Source: Prolixibacteraceae bacterium
GTDB lineage: Bacteria > Bacteroidota > Bacteroidia > Bacteroidales > Prolixibacteraceae
Reading direction: 5' to 3'
Assembly (NCBI GenBank): GCA_029265875.1
Contig: JAJUGS010000009.1
Location: 1-34,065 of the forward strand
DNA: 34,065 nt
Part shown: positions 27,945-34,065 of the stretch, piece by piece
Position numbering within the stretch: position 1 is the first letter of the stretch
Layout of the letters: every line of letters starts with the position of its first letter
Notes under the pieces: model-generated
What the model saw: only the letters and a program-made list of their open reading frames with translations
What the model was told of the DNA's origin: nothing
Databases searched by the model: none
Program-made: the position numbers and the translations under genes

Positions 27945-28167
27945 TCCACGAATATATTTGTTATCCAGCAGCAAAACAACTCAGGCTGGCCATTGTTCCA
28001 ACGCTCAAATGTAACATTTTTGAAATATGAAGAATCCCAGCATCACATGTTATACTAAACGTGTTAATTCTTAATTACTTAGTTACATGCGTTTTATAAA
28101 TACGCGTTATCAGGCTTTAACTTTTTTTATATATTGTGGTTTCAAAAAATACAAATTTTAAAACCAC

Positions 28168-28818
28168 ATGTTCGAACTATTTGATAAACAAGCTATAAGT
28201 TTAACCGAAAAATATATAAACGAAATTTTTACGGGCGAAGGTTCTGGTCACGACTGGTGGCACATTCAACGGGTACGCGCGATGGCGTTAAAAATAGCAG
28301 ATAGCGAGGGTGGTGATCGGTTTATTATCGAAATGGCAGCCTTGTTACATGACGTTGACGACTGGAAACTGAATCCTGATGCAGGTACCAAAGCTTTGAA
28401 CTGGTTAAAAAAGTTGGGCATCAATAAATTACAATCAGCTTTAATCCTGGAAGTCATTAACCAGGTTTCTTTCAAAGGAGCAGGAGTGGAAAATAAGGCC
28501 ACCACCATGGAGGCAAAAATAGTCCAGGATGCTGACCGGTTGGATGCGATTGGCGCAATAGGGGTTGCCAGGGCTTTTGCTTACGGAGGCCACAAAAACA
28601 GGCCTTTACACATTCCTGGTTCAACACCTCAAATCCATACCGATTTCGAAAGCTACAAAAACAACCAGGGTTCCACCATCAATCACTTCTATGAAAAACT
28701 TTTATTGTTAAAAAATTCTTTAAATACAACATCAGCCATTGAAATAGCAAAAAATCGGCATATTTTTATGGAAACGTTTCTGCAGCAATTTTTTGCAGAA
28801 TGGGATGGGGAAAAATGA
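28168..28818 (+). CDS. HD domain phosphohydrolase
   Basis: 'GHDWWHIQRVRAMALKIA', 'MAALLHDVDDWKL', 'VQDADRLDAIGAIGVARAF'. Confidence 0.93.
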   Translation: MFELFDKQAISLTEKYINEIFTGEGSGHDWWHIQRVRAMALKIADSEGGDRFIIEMAALLHDVDDWKLNPDAGTKALNWLKKLGINKLQSALILEVINQVSFKGAGVENKATTMEAKIVQDADRLDAIGAIGVARAFAYGGHKNRPLHIPGSTPQIHTDFESYKNNQGSTINHFYEKLLLLKNSLNTTSAIEIAKNRHIFMETFLQQFFAEWDGEK

Positions 28819-28849
28819 CATCAAGGTTTTATTTAAATTCTGAAACAAC

Positions 28850-29239
28850 ATGAAAATAGATCATATTGCCATTTGGACTTACAATCTTGAAGGATTGCGT
28901 GATTTTTACATCCGTTATTTCGATGCCTCGAGCAATGAAATTTATTACAATCACTCTAAGGAATTCCGATCTTATTTTCTGACATTTAACGGTGACTGCC
29001 GGCTCGAAATCATGGAAATGCCACGAATTCCTGCCTCGAAAAATGATCCGATGAAACAGTACGTTGGGTTGATTCATTTTGCCATTAACATGGGAAACCG
29101 GGAACGGGTGGACCAACTGACCGAAATTCTTCGCAAGGATGGATACAAAGTAATTGGCGAACCTCGCTTTACCGGCGATGGCAATTACGAAAGCATAGTT
29201 CTTGACCCCGATGGAAACCGGGTTGAATTGATGGCCTGA
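28850..29239 (+). CDS. VOC family (glyoxalase/dioxygenase superfamily) protein
   Basis: 'MKIDHIAIWTYNLEGLRDFYIRYF', 'GNYESIVLDPDGNRVELM'. Confidence 0.92.
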   Translation: MKIDHIAIWTYNLEGLRDFYIRYFDASSNEIYYNHSKEFRSYFLTFNGDCRLEIMEMPRIPASKNDPMKQYVGLIHFAINMGNRERVDQLTEILRKDGYKVIGEPRFTGDGNYESIVLDPDGNRVELMA

Positions 29240-29296
29240 TTTTTTTAATGGCAATTTTTTGCCAATTATCGCTTTTCGATTCAAACCTAAACCTTT

Positions 29297-31180
29297 ATGA
29301 AACTAAATCAATTTGCGGTCCTTTTGTTTTTGTCTGCATTTATTCTTTCATCCTGCAGAAAAAGTCAACCTGAAGAATTACCCAATATTTTATGGTTAAC
29401 AAGTGAAGATAACAGTCCGTTTTTGGGTTGTTATGGTGACACTTTTGCCACAACGCCCAATTTCGACAAGTTGGCTGCAGAAGGATTTTTATATACACAC
29501 GCTTATGCCAATGCACCGGTTTGTGCGCCAACACGCAATACTATTCTCACCGGTGTTTATGCCTGTTCAGGTGGTCACGAACACATGCGCAGTTATTATC
29601 CGAAATCTGGGGCGGTTAAAACTTACCCTGAATTGCTAAGAGCTGCCGGTTATTATTGCACCAATAATGTTAAAACCGATTACAATCTGGGCAATTTCGA
29701 TGACAAAAGCATTTGGGACGATTGCAGCAACAAGGCGCATTACAAAAACCGGCCAGCCGGGAAACCATTTTTTGCAGTGTTCAACAGCACCATTACACAC
29801 GAAAGCAGTCTGCACCAATCTACACCCGACAGCCTGCTAAGGCATAACCCCGATAAAGTTCCTCTTCCGCCGTATCACCCTGCCACTCCGGAAATGAAAC
29901 ACGATTGGGCACAGTATTACGACAAAATTGAAGATCTCGACACGTGGGTGGGCGAAAAGCTGAAAGAACTTGAAGAGGCCGGTCTTGCTGAAAATACCAT
30001 TGTTTTTTACTATGGCGATCACGGCGGCGTTTTAGCCCGAAGCAAAAGGTTTTTGTATGAGTCGGGGACCCGCGTGCCTTTTATTGTCCGAATCCCTGAA
30101 AAATACAAATACCTGTTTCCGGCAGAAAAACCCGGTTCAAAAGTTGACAGGCTCATCAGTTGGGTTGACCTCGTCCCGACACTTTTAAGTATTTCCGGAA
30201 TTCCGGTTCCAGATTATCTTCAGGGGAAAGCTTTTCTTGGAAAACAAAAAACTGCCGATCCGGAATACGCTTATTTATTCCGGGGCAGGATGGACGAAAG
30301 ATATGACATGAGCCGGGCTGTGAGGGACCAAAAATTCCGGTACATTCGCAACTACATGCCCCATCGTGCTTACGGGCAAAGACTTGAATATCTCTGGAAA
30401 GCGCCTTCGGTTGGCTCGTGGGAGCAGGCATTTCTGAATGGGGAATGCAACGAAGTGCAAAGTATTTTCTGGAAAGCAAAACCTGCCGAAGAGTTGTACG
30501 ACGTTGAAAACGACCCGTGGGAAGTAAACAATCTGGCTGGCATTCCCGAATATAAAGAAGTGCTTGAACGGATGCAAAAAGCCAACCGCGACCATTTGCT
30601 GAAAATATATGATACAGGTTTTTTGCCCGAAGCCGACCGCATTGAGCGTGTGGGAGATATGCCCATTTACGATTTTATGCGCACCGGGAAAGTTGATTTA
30701 CCAGCCATTGTTGATGCTGCAGAATTGGCAACATGGGGAAATGCTGAAAATATTGAAATGCTGAAAAACTATCTGAAAAACAGCGAGAGTGCCATTCGTT
30801 ACTGGGGTGCCACCGGTTTGCTCATTCTGGGTGAAAAAGCTGCTGTTGCCAAACCTGATTTGTTACAAGCGCTGAATGATTCATCGTTGAGTGTGGTTAC
30901 AGTGGCCGCCGAAGCCTTGTACAACCTGGGAGAAAAATCGGCCGCAGTGAAATCGTTGGTTGCGGTTTTGACGAAAGGAAACGAAATGGCCCGTTGTTTT
31001 GCTCTTAACACAGTCGATCTTGTTAACGATGCTTCTCCCGAAATACAGAAGGCGGTAATTGAACTGGCACAGAAAAGTCCGGCGGCCACCCGCGAATTGT
31101 ATGACATGCGAATGGCAAAATGGCTTTTCGAAAAATGGAAACTGAACCCGGCTGACTACAATGTGAAATTTAACTGGTAA
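29297..31180 (+). CDS. sulfatase (heparan N-sulfatase-like) with C-terminal HEAT-like repeats, lipoprotein
   Basis: 'CAPTRNTILTGVYACSGGHEHMRS' formylglycine motif; lipobox 'AFILSSC'; alpha-helical repeats in about the last 150 aa. Confidence 0.93.
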   Translation: MKLNQFAVLLFLSAFILSSCRKSQPEELPNILWLTSEDNSPFLGCYGDTFATTPNFDKLAAEGFLYTHAYANAPVCAPTRNTILTGVYACSGGHEHMRSYYPKSGAVKTYPELLRAAGYYCTNNVKTDYNLGNFDDKSIWDDCSNKAHYKNRPAGKPFFAVFNSTITHESSLHQSTPDSLLRHNPDKVPLPPYHPATPEMKHDWAQYYDKIEDLDTWVGEKLKELEEAGLAENTIVFYYGDHGGVLARSKRFLYESGTRVPFIVRIPEKYKYLFPAEKPGSKVDRLISWVDLVPTLLSISGIPVPDYLQGKAFLGKQKTADPEYAYLFRGRMDERYDMSRAVRDQKFRYIRNYMPHRAYGQRLEYLWKAPSVGSWEQAFLNGECNEVQSIFWKAKPAEELYDVENDPWEVNNLAGIPEYKEVLERMQKANRDHLLKIYDTGFLPEADRIERVGDMPIYDFMRTGKVDLPAIVDAAELATWGNAENIEMLKNYLKNSESAIRYWGATGLLILGEKAAVAKPDLLQALNDSSLSVVTVAAEALYNLGEKSAAVKSLVAVLTKGNEMARCFALNTVDLVNDASPEIQKAVIELAQKSPAATRELYDMRMAKWLFEKWKLNPADYNVKFNW

Positions 31181-31183
31181 AAG

Positions 31184-31759
31184 TCAACGGGATTTTTCGA
31201 GATATTCAGCCGCTGCCTCCACATCGGCATACCATTCCTCACCGTATTTTCGGATTAATGGCTCTTTCAGAAATTTGTAAAGTGGCAGTTTGGCCGAACG
31301 GCCACATTCTTTTCCCGGTTGGCAAATGGCCAGTTCCTGGTAATTCACGGCATCGTAGCGTTTGTAAGCTGTAATCCTGATTGGGAAAAGATGGCACGAA
31401 ACCGGTTTGCGAAAAGTGGTTTTCCCTTCAAAATATGCTTTTTCGATGGCACACTTCAGGATGCCTTTTTCGTCGGTGAAAGTATAAACACACTGCCCGT
31501 TGTTGATGAGCGGTGTAACCAGATCGCCGTCTTTGTCAATTACCGAAAATCCCTGCTTTTCAATTTCGTGTTTGTGTTTTCCGGGCAAATAATCTGCATA
31601 GGCCGGAAATTCAGTTTCAATAATCTGTGCTTCCTCTTTGGTTAATGGTGCACCCGAGTCGCCTTCAATACAACAGGCGCCTTTACATTTTAATAAATCA
31701 CACAAAAAGTGTTCTTCAAAAATATCGCGGCTAAGGATGGTGCTGCCAATTTCAATCAT
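31184..31759 (-). CDS. DUF3109 family cysteine-rich protein
   Basis: 'FLCDLLKCKGACCIEGDSGAPLT', 'CHLFPIRI', 'CQPGKEC'; start at the ATG at 31759. Confidence 0.88.
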   Translation of the reverse strand: MIEIGSTILSRDIFEEHFLCDLLKCKGACCIEGDSGAPLTKEEAQIIETEFPAYADYLPGKHKHEIEKQGFSVIDKDGDLVTPLINNGQCVYTFTDEKGILKCAIEKAYFEGKTTFRKPVSCHLFPIRITAYKRYDAVNYQELAICQPGKECGRSAKLPLYKFLKEPLIRKYGEEWYADVEAAAEYLEKSR

Positions 31760-31771
31760 AGAGATGTGTTT

Positions 31772-31833
31772 AAACACAAAGACACGAAGACACAAAGAAA
31801 ATTTAAACTTAGTGTCTTTATGCCTTCGTGTTT
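31772..31833. repeat. inverted repeat 5' of the DUF3109 gene
   Basis: AAACACAAAGACACGAAGACACAAAG versus CTTAGTGTCTTTATGCCTTCGTGTTT, 21/26 arm match. Confidence 0.8.
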
Positions 31834-31839
31834 GATTAA

Positions 31840-33369
31840 CTATTTTATCAGGTTTTTCCCGGTCATTTCCTTTGGTACTTCCAGGCCCATTACATTCAGC
31901 AGGGTTGGAGCCACATCGGCAAGAATTCCATCTTCCAATTGAATTCCTTTTTTATCGCTGATAAAAATACAGGGAACCGGGTTCAGCGAGTGGGCTGTAT
32001 TTTCGCTGCCATCTTCGTTAATGGCATTATCGGCGTTTCCATGGTCTGCAATGATCATTACATTGTAACCACCTTCAAGTGCTGCTTCCACCACATCTTT
32101 TGTGCAGGCATCAACAGCCACCACGGCTTTGTAAATCGCTTCATAAACACCGGTGTGCCCCACCATGTCGCCGTTGGCAAAGTTGAGACAAACAAAATCG
32201 GCTTCGCTGTTACGTAGTTTCGGAACAATGGCATCTCGTATTCCCGGGGCCGACATTTCGGGCTGCAAATCATAGGTTGGTACTTTTGGCGACTGCACCA
32301 GAATGCGGCTTTCGCCGGGGAATTCCTCTTCGCGGCCACCGCTGAAGAAGAAAGTTACGTGGGCATATTTTTCGGTTTCGGCAATGCGGATTTGTTTCAA
32401 ACCGGCTTTTGCCACCACTTCGCCCATCGTGTTAGTTACATTATCCTTGTCGAAAATCACGTTAATGCCCGTGAAGTCGGCTTTGTAGTTGGTCATGGTG
32501 TACCATTGCAGGTTCATGCGGTGCATACCGAATTCGGGCAGGTCTTTCTGGGTAAAGGCGATGGTGGTCTGGCGCAGACGGTCGGTGCGGAAATTGAAAC
32601 AGATTACCACATCGTTTTCTTCAATCAAACCCAGTGGTTTGCCTTCGCTGTCAACCATTACAATGGGTTTCATAAATTCGTCGGTAACACCGGCGTCGTA
32701 TGATTTCTGAACAGTTGCCAAAAGATCTGTCGATTTTTCGCCGGTTCCTTTGGTGTATAAATCATACGCCAGTTTCAGGCGGTCGTAGTTTTTGTCGCGG
32801 TCCATGCCATAATAGCGGCCTATGATGGACGCAAATTTCGCGTTGGTATTTTTCAGCGCTTCAAGGTCGGCTTCGAGGAATCCGTAACCCGAACGCGGGT
32901 CGGTGTCGCGGCCATCCATCAACCCATGAACAAAAACTTTTTCAAGTCCCATATCGGTGGCAATCTGGCAAAGCGCCACCATGTGAGTGCTCAGCGCGTG
33001 TACACCGCCGGGGCCAATCAACCCGATGAGGTGAACCTTTTTGTTATTCTCTTTGGCGTAGTTGTAGGCTTTTACAATCTGCGGGTTGGTCCACAGCGAT
33101 TTGTCGCGGATGGCTTTGGTGATTTTTACCATGTCCTGGTACAAAATGCGGCCAGCGCCAATGGTGAGGTGTCCTACTTCTGAGTTACCCATCTGGCCTT
33201 CGGGCAGACCCACATCTTCGCCGCAGGCCATCAGTTTTGAGTGCGGATATTTTTCCAAAAGCGAGTCGATAAAAGGTGTTGGTGCAGTTGCCACAATGTC
33301 GCCTTTCGAGCCGTCGCCGATTCCCCATCCGTCAAGGATCATCAATAAAGTCTTCTGAATATTTGCCAT
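31840..33369 (-). CDS. gpmI: 2,3-bisphosphoglycerate-independent phosphoglycerate mutase
   Basis: 'LMILDGWGIGD', 'GQMGNSEVGHLTIGAGRI', 'HGLMDGRDTDPRSG', 'ADHGNAD'; start at the ATG at 33369 (MANIQKTLLM). Confidence 0.97.
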   Translation of the reverse strand: MANIQKTLLMILDGWGIGDGSKGDIVATAPTPFIDSLLEKYPHSKLMACGEDVGLPEGQMGNSEVGHLTIGAGRILYQDMVKITKAIRDKSLWTNPQIVKAYNYAKENNKKVHLIGLIGPGGVHALSTHMVALCQIATDMGLEKVFVHGLMDGRDTDPRSGYGFLEADLEALKNTNAKFASIIGRYYGMDRDKNYDRLKLAYDLYTKGTGEKSTDLLATVQKSYDAGVTDEFMKPIVMVDSEGKPLGLIEENDVVICFNFRTDRLRQTTIAFTQKDLPEFGMHRMNLQWYTMTNYKADFTGINVIFDKDNVTNTMGEVVAKAGLKQIRIAETEKYAHVTFFFSGGREEEFPGESRILVQSPKVPTYDLQPEMSAPGIRDAIVPKLRNSEADFVCLNFANGDMVGHTGVYEAIYKAVVAVDACTKDVVEAALEGGYNVMIIADHGNADNAINEDGSENTAHSLNPVPCIFISDKKGIQLEDGILADVAPTLLNVMGLEVPKEMTGKNLIK

Positions 33370-33388
33370 TTTGTTTTGTTTTTTGTTA

Positions 33389-33450
33389 CTGGATACTTGA
33401 TTCAGGATACTGGATATTGGATACTGCCGCCCGACTGCGCAGTCAGGCGG
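33389..33450. repeat. GGATACT-type quasi-tandem repeat plus 24-bp near-perfect palindrome 5' of gpmI
   Basis: ggatacttgattcaggatactggatattggatact, then CCGCCCGACTGCGCAGTCAGGCGG (33427-33450). Confidence 0.8.
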
Positions 33451-33673
33451 GGATGCTGGATTTTTGATGTCCTGATACTCAATACTCAATACTTTCTCTC
33501 TGAAAATCTGATTCCTGACAAAAGTATCCTTTTTTATTTCAGTAAAGAAATAACAAATGAAAGCTGAAATTGATTTAACAAATTCTTAGGGGATTGTAAT
33601 ATGTCTAATCAAATTAAGAAACCTAAATCACTGGATCAACAATTATTACGTACATTTTGAGGAGTTTTTTAAA

Positions 33674-33703
33674 GAAAAAGCCGGATTGAAACACAGCTTT
33701 TTC
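33674..33703 (-). terminator. probable terminator of the T9SS-cargo gene
   Basis: GAAAAAGC-14 nt-GCTTTTTC downstream of the ORF. Confidence 0.55.
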
Positions 33704-33724
33704 AAATATAATCTACCGAATAAT

Positions 33725-34065
33725 TCACTGAATAACAAGTTTTTCAGTATTAACTCCACCCTCATATGATGTTTTGATCAGGTAAATCCCAGATGGAATA
33801 TGCTGAATATTCAATGTGTTCCCAACCTGTTTAGGCGTTTTCCACAATTGAACAATCCTGCCTGAAAAATCGATTAACTCAATCTTTTTGATAGAAGTAT
33901 TAGACGGATTGGAAATGGTGATAAATGATTCTGCCGGATTGGGAAAAAACTTCAGGTTGTTGTTGGTTTTAATCTCCTGAACACCTGTAATCACAAGCTT
34001 ATCGCCCCATTCTGTTTCACCTTTTTTGTAATAAACAAGCTTTCGTTCTTCCGTATCGCCGACAT
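33725..34065 (-). CDS. C-terminal fragment of a T9SS type A sorting-domain protein (5' end beyond window)
   Basis: 'LKFFPNPAESFITISNP...IELIDFSGRIVQ...IPSGIYLIKTSYEGGVNTEKLVIQ'; frame stays open to the window edge (VGDTEERKLVYYKKGETEWGDKLVITG). Confidence 0.85.
   Translation of the reverse strand, partial: VGDTEERKLVYYKKGETEWGDKLVITGVQEIKTNNNLKFFPNPAESFITISNPSNTSIKKIELIDFSGRIVQLWKTPKQVGNTLNIQHIPSGIYLIKTSYEGGVNTEKLVIQ

Noticed and set aside
33601-33660. Small 19-aa ORF (MSNQIKKPKSLDQQLLRTF) and an overlapping ~59-codon frame near the T9SS gene
   Set aside because: Too short, no family resemblance; likely chance in an AT-rich gap.

Overview
Chromosomal segment of a Bacteroidota genome, probably near Marinilabiliales/Prolixibacteraceae (inferred from gene content, a T9SS sorting domain and repeat style; not verified). 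It carries housekeeping genes (mfd, prfA, purM, pyrF, gpmI, acyl-CoA ligase, UbiA-type prenyltransferase, M23 peptidase, peroxiredoxin). It also has a minus-strand sugar/polyol operon (PHP protein, class II aldolase-SDR fusion, SorE-like dehydrogenase, inositol monophosphatase-like), two sulfatases, a GH53 endo-galactanase and a DUF4143 ATPase. Three genes read as intact families carrying one disabling change each: a GntP permease split by TGA where Gly is expected; a DUF4160 gene with an in-frame TAA, overlapping DUF2442; and a HepT HEPN toxin frameshifted at an A7 run beside an intact-looking MntA antitoxin. The last two sit inside a purM-prfA-pyrF cluster. The gaps between genes are unusually rich in palindromic or tandem elements: a 42-bp tandem repeat before mfd, a hairpin cluster with a perfect 40-bp palindrome, two copies of a 33-bp palindrome 20 kb apart, and inverted repeats just 5' of several start codons. 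A 70-bp element is inserted in frame in a secreted-protein gene. No rRNA, tRNA, CRISPR array or complete transposon was recognised. I cannot claim a proven new system. The best candidates are the repeat families and the disrupted toxin modules.
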